DNA from: Chimonanthus salicifolius
Lineage: Eukaryota; Streptophyta; Magnoliopsida; Laurales; Calycanthaceae
Direction: 5' to 3'
DNA length: 64,000 bases
NCBI GenBank assembly: GCA_013350335.1
Contig: CM023539.1
Span: 28,513,043-28,577,042, forward strand
Both the position numbers and the translations under genes were made by a program. Positions 34,951 through 45,547 of the stretch are shown in pieces. Numbering within the stretch: the stretch's first letter is position 1; every line of letters begins with the position of its first letter. The notes below the pieces were generated by a model. The model was not told where the DNA came from. It worked only from the letters and a program-made list of their open reading frames with translations, and ran no database searches.

Positions 34951-37439
34951 GTCCTCGAAATTCAAATTGAACTCAATCCTCTAGACTCAAATCTCGCAAA
35001 TAAGACCCAAATGAAAAATTATCTTTGCACCGCTGAAACTCACTCTCAAGCAGATCTTCCCATCACAAGATGATGCCACAACACGTGATCCATTGAAACA
35101 ACCCTGCCACTAATCACCATGAACAACCAAACAACCTGGACAATAGTCTGCACCACCATCGAAACCAACGACTTCCACCTGACCAATCTAATATGCTTAA
35201 TAGTCCTTCTGACTATACTTGGTTCTCATAGTATTGCATCAAGGTCTTCGCCTAACACGGGGGAATTCTATACAGTCAGTTACAAAGTACCTCGCATAGA
35301 GCTACCAAAACGCCAATCTGCCGCTACCGTCGTACTTGAGCTTTATCAGGAACCAGCAATCCTCCTAACTCGCCTCATAATTTAGGGCGCAAAACATAAG
35401 GCATGTCCTCTAAAACTCGCATGGTCTGTCCCGATCGGCTGTATGTCCACAGGTAGTCCGCTGAGCTAAAATATGGCGGAACATACAACTCTCTTTGTAA
35501 CAATGTCTGATCTGATGGGCAAGACTTAAACCTCGATCTGACACAGTTGACTCGGGCATCTCGCACAGACTAACCCTCTGCTTAACATAAATCGATCCAA
35601 AAGTCCCAAGAAATGGAGCATCCTCACCCTAAGGAAATAGGTGAGTTCTGCTAGTCTACCCACCACCTACACTGCTAATCTATGGTGAAGGAGTCGAAGT
35701 ACCTCCACACGGCACCTCTTAAGCTGAGTCAGCCAACAATCTGCTCTGTAGAGTCAATCTACCATCTAGTCTCACAGTCTAGCTATCCAACCCACCAATA
35801 CAAATCGCAGAATCCTATAGTCTGACTACCCCTGCACCTGAACACTGAATCTTCGAAGCTCTGCCACTCAACACTGATTGAACTACCGAACCGTATAGAT
35901 TGGTCGCTGCAGTCTCTGCACCTGATAAACAATCACTCCACGAAACTCTAACAATCACATTTGTTTCATGCTCAAGCATTCCTGAACAAACAAGTACTCA
36001 AAACCACGAAGATGGGGGAATACTAAGAACCTCCCTCAACACAAATGGACACCTCCAACCCTAGCATAATATCATCGCCATCCATCCCGGGTTATTGGTG
36101 AAATGTCTTGTTCATCAATTTCAAGTCATCTCAAATCAGAAGCTACCAATTATCCATCCTGTATCAGCATGCAGCCCTTGCCATCCTTAGGAACATCACT
36201 ATAAACAACACACCCACGGCCTCTCTCTGCCTTTAGTACGACCATCACTACAGTGGTCGTCTGCCTCTACTCAAGAAAAACTGCTTCATTGACGTTGTAC
36301 CAAGAACTAACCGCTTTCTTTGGCCAACCTAACTGCAAGCATGGTCACATGGAGTAATCTGAATAAACCTCAAGACACGACCTCAACCTCATCCTGACAA
36401 ACCTGTTGTACTACTTGTTGAAAACACATGGTCAATTGCGCCTCTGGGGTCAAAACCCGCATCTGACAAGGTCCCAACTGAAAACACATCCTCGAGAAGC
36501 AACATGGATCCCCTCAACTGTCTCAAAAAGTCGTCAATTCCCAGGAGCAAAACCTCACCATACTCTGTAACTTTGCTCAATTGTCAATGACTAGCACAAA
36601 ATCTCAACACATCACTGTTCTTCTTGGCCAACAAAGTCTGTACGTCCTAGATGAAATACATGGACGAACGGGTCCCACCGATTCTGGTCCAGAAAACAAG
36701 CCTCTAAGTCCAACATCCCTGCCTGAAAATCCACGCCTCAACAAAACACCTCCAATGGTTAAGAGATATGTCATCAATCATAATGTGCTATTTGTAAACA
36801 TGCACAATATCTGCCATTTACCCCAACAGAGACAAGATAAACAGGGCGTCTCCACCCCCTCTACTCCCAAACTTAAACCACGGTGAAGCTCAAAGTTACT
36901 GAAGAAGGGATGTATCTGAATCAGGTCAAATCTCGAAACCAAAACCAAGGAGTACCATCACATCACTCATATCCATAGAATGTAATGCATCACTATAGTC
37001 ACACTCTGGTCAAATGCCATGACTTCCCTTTGGAAAGATACTTCGGGTCTTAATCATACACACATTGACTATGGAGATAAACAATCTAATGACCAATACT
37101 TCACTATCCAAAGTCTCTACCATAGGTCAGGGAATCTCTAAGGTCTCCGGGTTACCGTACCCGGCACGGGTTCCCCAACTTTAACAAGTGCTTACTTTTG
37201 TCGCTGATCCACAAAGCAAAATCTGACAACTCGATACCAGGTGAGTATCCAAAGCAAAAAAATCTCTAACACTCAACATTCAAGAGTGGCTCTATCGGGC
37301 TCACCACAGCAACGAAGGGAAGTCCAAACACTACCCATGGAACTCAGTTCCATCTACCATATCAAACAGGGAATGAATCTAATCTCTAGTCATCATCATA
37401 TATATCTTTGACCCATACACGGTTAGAGAGTTGAACCAT
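34951..37439 (-). pseudogene. Decayed gypsy polyprotein remnants (RT, RNase H, integrase)
   Basis: Minus-strand translation shows fragments only. A GIDDFLRQLRGS-like piece (about 36,480-36,530) recalls the RT segment usually IDDLFDQLRGA. CVVYSDVPKDGKGCMLIQDG (about 36,160-36,230) matches the start of gypsy RNase H. An integrase-like VSLCEMPESTVSDRG lies near 35,530-35,580. The polyprotein ends at NFEDEIL near 34,935. Gag and protease were not recognised. Stops and frame shifts are frequent. The interior is too short for a complete gypsy gene set, which points to an internal deletion before or after insertion. Confidence 0.6.
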
Positions 37440-37453
37440 GCTCTGATACCAAC
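37440..37453 (-). promoter_or_regulatory. Primer-binding site of the nested gypsy
   Basis: GCTCTGATACCAAC on the plus strand is the complement of GTTGGTATCAGAGC. TGGTATCAGAGC is the common plant primer site, complementary to the 3' end of initiator methionine tRNA. It directly adjoins the 5' LTR. Confidence 0.9.
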
Positions 37454-40241
37454 TGTAACGACTGTCCCGCTACGAGTAAGTTAAACTGATACAAAGTCCC
37501 AAAATCGATCTCTTACTATGTCAAGGGTATTTTTTTTTAAAAGGGAGACACTGCTCCAACAGTTCAAGATAACCACGGGCAACCCACAGTTAAACGAATA
37601 ACTGATAGTACGAATAAACTATTAATCATAATTGGGAACAATAGCCTCATTCCATTATTACATTCATTCAACTCAAAGAAATGTACGCATATCTCAAATA
37701 CATTAGAAAGTTCTCAATTACAAAATAGAACTATGACAAAGTACAAAGCTGCCACTCCATGCCAAACGTCCAACTGGGAGTCTCGCCGACCCTTCCTCTA
37801 AGAAGTACCTGTGAGGCAAGGGTGAGCTCTACATGCCCAGTGAGGGTAACACATGCACCACATTTCATCAAGCATACACTGCATATAATTATATGGATAC
37901 ATCAATATCTAGGATGTCTACATGCACGACCATGCAAATGTGTGCCTTACCCCTAGCAAATGGGTCTACGTCTACCGGGCCTCCAGCACATCCTCTAACA
38001 AACCCAATACAACTCTAAGGCAACTCCCTTATATGCCCAACTACTACGGTCCACCCATCCACGAGTACACAAACTGATCCTCAATCAGATAAGGGTCTCT
38101 AACCCTCAACTAGTCCTATGACCCTCACAGGACAACCCATACACATACAACAACTAACCCATAAGCCGGGCTCACTAGAGTCCCAAACAGACTATCACAC
38201 GGGTGTAACTACCTTACAAGTCATCAACGGACTACCAACCAGACTCAAATGTGGTTTCCTCAACCGAGTACCAGACCCCAAGTAGTCACACTTATGACCA
38301 CGGACCCTGCTCGTCGGTCTCCACACAACCGGCATAAACGTCCCTCACGGAATTCTATATGTCTTTTTCCGAGTGAGCCAACTGAACTCACTCGTTACAT
38401 ACCCATAAATTTCAGGTGAGTCAACACCTACAACACAAGTCTCGACAATGAATCACAAAGTCATAACCACGAGTAAACACTAGAGCAAATTATCCACACC
38501 CCAAAGGTGTCTTAGTTCGAAACATTATACCATATCACACTACAAGTTGTCTCCACCGTACAAGTGTCCTATCCTAAAATATCATACCTCAAATTGTCCC
38601 CACACTGCAGGTGTCATAACCTTGGATACCATATCTCAGATTGTACCCACCCTGCAGGTGTCACAGCTTGGAACATCTCATCACATCATACTGCAGGCTG
38701 TCCCCACCCTACAGGTGTCTTAGCCTGAAACACCATACCTCAGACTGTACCCACTCTGCAAGTGTCATAACCTTGGATACCATACCTCAGACTGTACCCA
38801 CCCTACAGGTGTCATAGCCTGGAGCAACTCATCACATCACACCGTAGGCTATCCCCACCCTACAGGTGTCCTAGTCTGGAACACCATACATTAGACTGTA
38901 CCCACTCTATAGGTGTCATAGCCTTGGATATCATACCTCAGACTGTTATACCTTAGACTGTACCCACCGTACAGGTGTTATAGTCTGAAACATTACACCA
39001 CATCATCCCTCGACGAATGAGCGGGCGAGCACATCTTCAGCTACTCAGTCATCCGGGAATCACAAACCATACGAACGAAAGCTGTCCTTCTCTGCACCAT
39101 CCTTCGACCGATGAGCAGGCGAGCACCTACCCAGTCTACTCGGGTATTCGGGGATCATCTCGTCCATCACACACTCGGGTACTGTGTCTGTAATGACCTC
39201 TAAGTCTACCTTGGGTGAATCAACACTCAACCCAGGGACTTCCCTTAGGTCATCAAGGTGGCCTCACCGCCTGTCTCGACTGAGATTCTAGGGTACCTCG
39301 CCCTCCAAGCCAGACAACGCTCTCCCACAGGCACATCAAAAGCCTACAAAGGGTAGACTGACCCACACTAGGAAGTACATCTACCCACGATCCACCACCG
39401 ATTAATCCATAGCTCAACCACGCTTCCACTGCGCGGCTTTACAACACCGTGAAACCCCAACTACCTGATAGGTTGGGGGGAGTCTCTAGATCCTCGTGTA
39501 GCCTAGTTCTAATGCCCCACTGGCATCCCACAATTACTAGCTACAAGCATGCACGGTTGTTTATAAGCATGTTACCAAAACGGTAATAATGAATCATAAT
39601 TAAGTATGTGCATAGTTATCTTTAGTAGACCAACATATTGGCACTCGGACATATTATCAACCAGTCATCATTAAACAATAAAATGTGGTTATACAAAATA
39701 ATATCACATTCATTCATCGGGTGTATACATCTCTAACTACCACATACTAGCATGTAACATCCAAACATGTTATGAATCAAAACATGTTCTATACAAGCAT
39801 TGTAGGCAATATCACCTACTATCTACTGCATGCGATCCTCAACATGTTGATTAACTATCAATTGCAGCCATCGCAGGTTATTACACCTCTCAACCAATCA
39901 TTTATCAAGCCGCCAAGCCATCACGAGATCAAATAAACAACTCATACATGCTCTTGTGAGCTAAGGGTACGAATACCCCATCCCCTGCTACATAATGATA
40001 TCAACAACTCACTTGCCGAGTGGCTCATAATACTAGGTAATCTCATTCGCTGCATTCTGTAACTGAACATTTGATAGAGAAGTAGTATGTGTAAGTGCAT
40101 GCTAAAATCGGTTGTACGTGTTGTTTAAATCCAAAGCGAGAAAACGGGTCCGGTGGGTTGAAAGAAGCTCCAACTACTGAAAAGGGGAATACAAGGATAA
40201 GTAAATGGGTTAAAACGGCAAAACAAATATGGGTTGTTACA
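37454..40241 (-). repeat. 5' LTR of the nested gypsy element (2,788 bp)
   Basis: It starts TGTAACGACTG and ends GGGTTGTTACA. It is shorter than its partner mainly because its internal tandem array (about 38,500-39,000) has fewer units. Confidence 0.9.
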
Positions 40242-40682
40242 GATGCATTGAGGTTGTCTGTTCTTTTAGAGCAAAGAATAGGAATACGAGCACTTATAGG
40301 ACACGAAGATGGGACCGTAAGAACATTCTTAAGTCCAACGATGATGTCTCAAGTTTGGGGTTCCAATCAGTCTTGCCCTACTGGCCCCACTCAGTCTCGC
40401 CTTACTGGATTTGTTCCTCCTCGTTCACTGGTGATTGGTACAGATTTTGCCTCCATTTCTCATCCGTCTGGTGTTGTTCGTCCAGTGCGATCTTTTGGCT
40501 CCATTGAGAGTGCGATTGGGCGTCTTCCATTGGAACGACCTCAGTTTCTTTATACTGCACCAGCACCTCCTTCATCTGCACATACTCCTGTTGATGTTGA
40601 TGAACCTCATTCATCTGTACCTGCTCATGTTGATGTTGATGCACCTCCTTTTACATCTGCACCAGCTCCTGCCTCCGAATAG
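40242..40682 (+). pseudogene. MULE second gene, 3' part after the gypsy insertion
   Basis: Directly after the LTR and GATGC duplication an open frame reads ALRLSVLLEQRIGIRALIG, then GRLPLERPQFLYTAPAPPSS. It ends with a Pro/Ala/Asp-rich tail in which PVDVDEP and HVDVDAP repeat, with a stop at 40,680-40,682. Removing the gypsy element and one target copy brings the frame before it (LNNLQNQVVD, 31,887-31,918) into phase with this one, so the two were a single gene. A longer frame beginning at 40,095 only reads LTR sequence at its start. The low-complexity tail has no recognised function. Confidence 0.72.
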
Positions 40683-40738
40683 CCGTTCTATTTGAAAATT
40701 TTGTAATTTTCATATTTTGATATTCATATGTAAATTTT

Positions 40739-40860
40739 GTAAATTTTGAATGAACATGGTGAATGTTTTCTTTTTATGACCTCTTTTGTAAATTTTGAAT
40801 GAACATGGTGAATGTTTTCTTTTTATGATTTATTTTGTCAATTTTGAATGAACATGGTAC
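40739..40860. repeat. 49-bp tandem repeat, about 2.5 copies
   Basis: GTAAATTTTGAATGAACATG, then GTGAATGTTTTCTTTTTATG, recurs with a 49-bp period from 40,739, 40,788 and 40,837, the last copy partial. It lies just after the stop of the second gene, probably in its 3' UTR or in the inter-gene spacer. Confidence 0.85.
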
Positions 40861-41042
40861 TTTTGAGTGGTTTGTCTCTAAACATGGGACCTTAGAGTGG
40901 TTTGTCACTAAACATGGGACATTTGAGTGGTTTGTCTCTAAAATGGGACCTTAGAGTGGTCTGTCACTAAATATGGGACGTTTGAGTGATTTGTCTCTAA
41001 ATATGGGATCTTAGAGTAGCCTGTCACTAAATATGGGACATT
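40861..41042. repeat. 60-bp tandem repeat (three units of two 30-bp halves)
   Basis: Each unit reads roughly TTTGAGTGGTTTGTCTCTAA, ACATGGGACC, TTAGAGTGGTTTGTCACTAA, ACATGGGACA. Three units follow without a gap. It sits between the convergent MULE genes and could mark the transcription-end region; function unknown. Confidence 0.88.
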
Positions 41043-41583
41043 AGTAGGTAAACTGTCTCTTCTCTTCCCATGACGCCGAACATTAAATGCAATCGGGTTT
41101 CTCTTTTGTCCTCGATATAATTCTACTCATTCATGATTACCAAAAAATCTGATTAAAGAAGAGTTTTTCCCATTTAGTGAGGAAGTTTGTCAAGGAATGC
41201 TGAAATAAATATGGTTGCAATAAGCAATGCTTGATTTATTCAAAATAACAATTGTTGCTTGAATACATGCTTGAGTACATCAGAATGAAAATTAATACAA
41301 TTTTTTGCAAATGAAATAAATTATTTCAACTAAATACATGTGAAAATGATACACACCCATCACTGATTCCACCATTGCTAAAAATTGCTAGTATCTCTAA
41401 GATCACCAGAGCTATATATCGACTTGTCTAAGAAGTTATAAGAACCAGTCGGCTGTGGAAAAAGGAGTACGTGTTAGTATTTTTCACCTTATTCTATATG
41501 AATGAAAATGTAAATATATAGTTTAAGTAAAAGTAACTTACTTGGATAATTGAGACAAACTCGTTGGTTGTGATTCATGGAAA
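41043..41583. other. Inter-gene spacer of the MULE
   Basis: AT-rich sequence between the array and the transposase end, with no coding signal. It presumably includes the 3' UTR of the minus-strand transposase. Confidence 0.5.
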
Positions 41584-43577
41584 TCATGAGATTGAGGCAA
41601 AAGCAATTAAATCTACACTGCAGGATGCCTTTGTAACACTTCTATTTGGACAGGTTCTAGCATTGTGACCAATATTTTTGCATATCCTGCATTTCCTTTC
41701 ATTCAATTGATTCTCTACAATCTCGAATGCAGAAAGATCTTGTCTTGTAGATGTTTGACCCTTTGAATTATTTGAACATAGATGAGGTCCTCTGGTATAC
41801 TGCATAATAGGTTGACTGATATGCATCTCATCACTGACAAGATCTTCTAGATGATATCGGAGCCCCTCTTGATCAAATGTAAACAATTTCCATATTTTTT
41901 CTTAATGCCTTCCCAGTGTACATCTAATTCATCCCCAAGTCGATTCATTTGAATGTTCAAGTCGTCAAATGAAATCAAATCGATCCTCCATTGTGGATGT
42001 ATTTAATCCAAATGTAACTTGTTCATCTATTGGAATCTGTGAGCACAAGGTAAGCCCATGGAAGTTGTCAACTCTTGTGTACAATTGGGTGAAAAAGACC
42101 TGTTTCTGAGCATTACATATTGCTTGTAAATCTCAGACAATGCAAATTGTGATACTTTGTCGTTCACTTTATTAAAGAAAGGAATCGAAACAGTAAGAGC
42201 AAACCAGATTTTTTCATCATTGATTTGAATCTTAAAGTCTTGAAACTGATTTTCAATGGCATGTGATATCTTCCTTCGATCCATGCCTTGACGAATTGCC
42301 TTTTATGTGGGATCCATGTCCTTGTTATATAGTTCACTGCCTCCGAATAATCTCTAAAATCTTGTTTGAACGCCTCAAACGCTCCATTAAATGTTGCTTC
42401 GGATGAAGACTCGACCAAGTCATTCCATTGGGTCATAAATGCATTCCATTCTTCCACTTTCTTGAAGAGAGGCTTACAATGAGCAAGAATATTCTTGTTG
42501 ATGTGCCAAATACACAAGATATGTACAGCATTAGGGAACTCTGAATCAATGGCATTCTTCAACGCCAGATCTCTATCGGTAAAAAAAGTTGTCTATTATG
42601 ATGGACTCTTAAGACCTTTTTGAACACTTGTAACGCCTATACGTAATCTTCAAATTTCTTATTCCTTATAAATGCAAAGCATGTGTAGAAATTCTTGTTA
42701 AAACTTGTGATACTAACGATATTAAGTAATGACATATGATATCTGTTGGTTTTGTAAGTGCAATCCATCAGAAAGACATTATGATAACTTTTCATAAGTA
42801 CAACTGATAATGCATGTGCAAAGAAAAGATGAAATAAATGACCTTGACTATCATAGTTACAAAAATATTGGTAACCACCTTCTTGAAGATCTTCTAATAA
42901 GGCTTCAATTGAAGTACGACTTCTAAGTTGCTTTTTTTCGAATTGAAGACAAAAATTGTACAAATCATTAGATGATACTCCAATCTCTAGATTTTCGTTT
43001 CCAAGGGTCGTCATAATTTGCCGAGGTGGTATATTGCTGTTATTTAATTCAATGATCATTCTTTTCTCTTCGTCTGAAAAACACCTTATACTTGGATGAG
43101 CTAATAATAAGCTCGTGAGATCATGATTGTACTCCACATCTTTTATGGTCAACTTCCATGACCCATCAATAATTTGTCTCCCTTTAACTTCAAATGGACA
43201 ATTAACACGGCGAGAGTATGCTTTATTCTTCATCTCATCACCTTTCAAATTAACTGTGCTACGATATGTACCCTCTCTATCGTAACCAAGAATAACTACA
43301 TTGCGCTTATTACATGACCTTTTAATGGTAGCTACAAATCCTTACGCAATAGAAACCTCCTCAACATACTTCACTAAATCGTCACGATTTGAAAAACACC
43401 TTTCAACAAACTCATTCGTAACAATCTCATCATTTTCAACAAATGTGGATAAAACTCCTCACAATTAATAGTACTAATTTCAAAGAAATTTTGAGAGTCT
43501 TGGATTTGAGAAAGAGTTACCTTTGATTCGGGATAGGAGATTGAGAGAGTAGCTTCAGAGAGATACCTTCGAATCAA
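41584..43577 (-). pseudogene. MULE transposase (MURA/FAR1-like), broken
   Basis: Minus-strand pieces in order: a FAR1/MURA N-terminal zinc-binding-type region (EFVERCFSNRDDLVKYVEEV, a TAA stop at about 43,345, CNKRNVVILGYDREGTYRST, VNCPFEVKGR); then SPSIRCFSDEEK-like and IPPRQIMTTLG; the core VFLMDCTYKTNRYHMSLLNI with its catalytic Asp; after a frameshift TDRDLALKNAIDSEFPNAVH and ILCIWHINKNIL; GRYHMPLKI; a SWIM-like C-x-H stretch SFSPNCTQELTTSMGLPCAH; and finally a CCHC knuckle CRICKNIGHNARTCPNRS. At least three frame changes and several stops inactivate it. In an intact element it would cut and join DNA at the TIRs in the nucleus. Confidence 0.88.
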
Positions 43578-43873
43578 TATAGGAGATTAAAGAGTATCTT
43601 CAAAGAGTTGAATAGTTCGTTTTGGAAAGGGGGTTTGGGGTTTGAGGGAAAACAGTTTGGAAAGGAGTTTGAGAGAGTGGTTTGAGTGAGAGGGGTGTAG
43701 AAAGGGCTTTGAGGGAGAAGATTTTGAAATTAGGGGGGGGGGGGGGGGGCGGATTTGAGGGAGAAGATTTCAAAATGGGGGGGTTTGAGGGAGTAGGGTT
43801 TGGCAAAGTGTAAGATGGGAATGAAAATGAAAATGGAAAAAGGGGTGCGATTCCAGCTTATTTTGAGTTTCGC
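43578..43873 (-). promoter_or_regulatory. Transposase upstream region with G17 tract
   Basis: Between the transposase and right TIR lies a G-rich plus strand. It has repeated TTTGAGGGAGAAGATTT words and an uninterrupted run of 17 G at 43,733-43,749, with a second G7 at about 43,778. It occupies the expected promoter/leader of the minus-strand transposase. Translated minus-strand it is only poly-Pro/Ser, so I do not call a protein. Confidence 0.45.
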
Positions 43874-44393
43874 AGGTAAGATCGATCGCACGATTTCTGT
43901 GATTGTGCGATCGATCTTACATTGGTATTCAATCGATCGATTGAATATAATAGATCGTGCAATCGATCTTCAAACGAGAGGTCGACTGTCAAAATGTCGA
44001 CCTCTCAATTAAAATCGATAGCACGATCCTCTAAGACCGTACGATTGATCTTACACTGGTATTCAATCAATCGATTGAATATAATAGATCGTACAATCGA
44101 TCTTCAAATGAGAGGTTGACTGTCAAAATGTCGACCTCTCAATTAAAATCGATCGCACCATCCCATGTGATCAACCGATCGATTGAATGCACTGTTAGGA
44201 TCAATCGGATGAAGCTAAAATGAACTATCTATTCAATCGTACGATTCTATACGCCTAAGATCGATCGATCGAAGTGAAAATGAGCTACTTGTTCGTTTAG
44301 TCGATTCTACGTGGAAGGGCAAAAACATAATTTCCAGTACGAATTCGAAATGGTGTCTGCTAGCAGATTTTGGGGGTGTCTGTATGGGCGGCC
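43874..44393 (-). repeat. Right MULE terminal inverted repeat
   Basis: Its complement begins GGCCGCCCATACAGACACCC and follows the left TIR base for base apart from scattered substitutions and one extra partial module. The 132-bp internal module again appears twice (AGAGGTCGACTGTCAAAATG at about 43,976 and 44,108). The inner edge carries the hairpin with one arm mismatch. Confidence 0.88.
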
Positions 44394-44401
44394 TAATATA
44401 A
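44394..44401. repeat. MULE target-site duplication, right (TAATATAA)
   Basis: Exact copy of the left-hand octamer, directly after GGGCGGCC. Confidence 0.85.
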
Positions 44402-44635
44402 TTATTATAAGTCATATACTGTTCAAATACTGTTCCAAATATAATATAAATCCTAGTCCCACATTATTCAAATATGAAATCCTATAGTGAAGTTATCAAT
44501 TAAAGCATGTTTTGTTGAATGAGAAAATAGTGCAAATAGTTCTTAGTTGTACTTTCTTCATTTTAAAAATAACTACAAAAAATAAAATATAAATACAAAA
44601 CACATAATAAAAGACCAGATTATATTTTTATAAAA

Positions 44636-44730
44636 GAATATTCTTGTTCTCACCAAAACAATTATAAATACGAAAAAATAATAGTCCAACTTTTATGTTC
44701 CAATATCAGTCCAACAAAAATATTTCATCT
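44636..44730 (+). repeat. Outer direct repeat, right of the MULE
   Basis: AATATTCTTGTTCTCACCAA, AACAATTATAAATACG and TATGTTCCAATATCAGTCC match the block at 29,708-29,802 in the same orientation with substitutions. Confidence 0.6.
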
Positions 44731-45299
44731 CATGCATCTAAGATTTAAATCCAAATTCAATATTTATTTAAGTTTAACAGTTTTTCCAAAAAGGTGTAAT
44801 GTGACCACAATATTTCATTTCACATTTGGTAATTTTGGAAGGAAAAGTTTAGAACTTTTTATTCTAAAATGTTGGTTGTAATGATGGTAAATTTCGAATA
44901 CCTGAATAATTAGATAGATTATTGTACAACTATTAAATAATTAAATTGTCCAAAATAAAATGAAATGAAAAGACAAAGGAAAACACACCACGTCTTCCAT
45001 ACTCATAAAACACGGATAAGTCCCCTCAATAGAAGACAAAATAAGCCCTCTTAGATCGTTTTAGGGTTTCTTGTAGAAAGAATACAAAATCAAGCCAGTC
45101 GTTTTACGATTTTTGTTTAAGAGCTATTGCAAAGAAAATGCGACGGTGGTGGCGATAGAGCAGGTTAGAGCTTTCCTTTTTTCTCTTATTTCTTTCCATT
45201 TTCCATTTTCCGCTTTTCTTCTTCAAGCTTTTCACCATAGACTTAAGGCCTTTTAAGGAAAAAAAAATTCCAAACCCCCTAAACTGCAGTTCACGAGTG
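44731..45299. other. Intergenic DNA with a leader-like patch
   Basis: Mostly AT-rich. Around 45,050-45,180 is TTTTAGGGTTTCTTG (a telo-box-like word typical of ribosomal/translation gene leaders), then an ATG with a six-codon frame (MRRWWR, stop) and CAGGTTAGAG, which looks like a splice donor. It may be the 5' end of a lost or captured gene; no following exons were recognised. Confidence 0.4.
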
Positions 45300-45430
45300 G
45301 AGGTTTATTCCATAAAACCGTGATGAACTTCACAGTTTTTTTGCAGTTTAACTTCTGGAAAGGTTTTTTGCTGAACTGAACCGCTGAGGAGACGGTCGCG
45401 GCGGCCCAGTTCTATTCTAATAACACTAAT
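45300..45430. repeat. Truncated relative of the 26,460 MITE-like element
   Basis: CATAAAACCG, AACTGAACCGCTGAG, ACGGTCGCGGCGG and CCAGTTCTATTCTAATAACA follow the same order as 26,810-26,938. Only the right part of the element is present. Confidence 0.5.
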
Positions 45431-45547
45431 TTCTCCTGCAGTAAATAAACATGTTTCTTTAATTTTAATTTTCTTTGAAATTAAGAAAAAAGAAACCATT
45501 ACCTCAAGGACTTTGATATCATTGTCTATTTGAAAACGAGTTTAATG

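Larger units (their letters stand above)
31919..40241 (-). mobile_element. Ty3/gypsy retrotransposon nested in the MULE second gene
   Basis: Two long direct repeats (31,919-34,927 and 37,454-40,241), both TGTAAC...GTTACA, bound a 2.5-kb interior. At the right LTR the adjoining interior reads GCTCTGATACCAAC, the complement of a tRNA-iMet primer site (GTTGGTATCAGAGC). At the left LTR the interior, read on the minus strand, ends NFEDEIL then TAAAGGGGTAGTG, the usual gypsy polyprotein end and polypurine tract. The element is therefore on the minus strand with its 5' LTR at the right. The interior is short and heavily decayed, so this copy is non-autonomous. Confidence 0.92.
29971..44393. mobile_element. 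14.4-kb Mutator-like element (MULE) with two convergent genes
   Basis: The ends GGCCGCCCATA...TATGGGCGGCC are inverted repeats that extend about 0.47 kb on the left and 0.52 kb on the right. They are flanked by an exact 8-bp duplication, TAATATAA. A MURA-type transposase is encoded on the minus strand near the right TIR. A second gene unrelated to transposases is on the plus strand near the left TIR. An 8.3-kb gypsy element is nested in the second gene, so the MULE before that insertion was about 6.1 kb. The layout parallels maize MuDR, where mudrA and mudrB converge from the TIR promoters. Both genes are now broken, so the copy is non-autonomous. Confidence 0.92.

Noticed and set aside
40095..40246. 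N-terminal part of the 195-codon frame at 40,095-40,682 as real protein
   Set aside because: The first fifty or so codons read the end of the gypsy LTR; only the part after 40,242 continues the MULE second gene.
43600..43806. Proline-rich minus-strand frame as an extensin-like protein
   Set aside because: It is only translation of the G-rich tract upstream of the MULE transposase.
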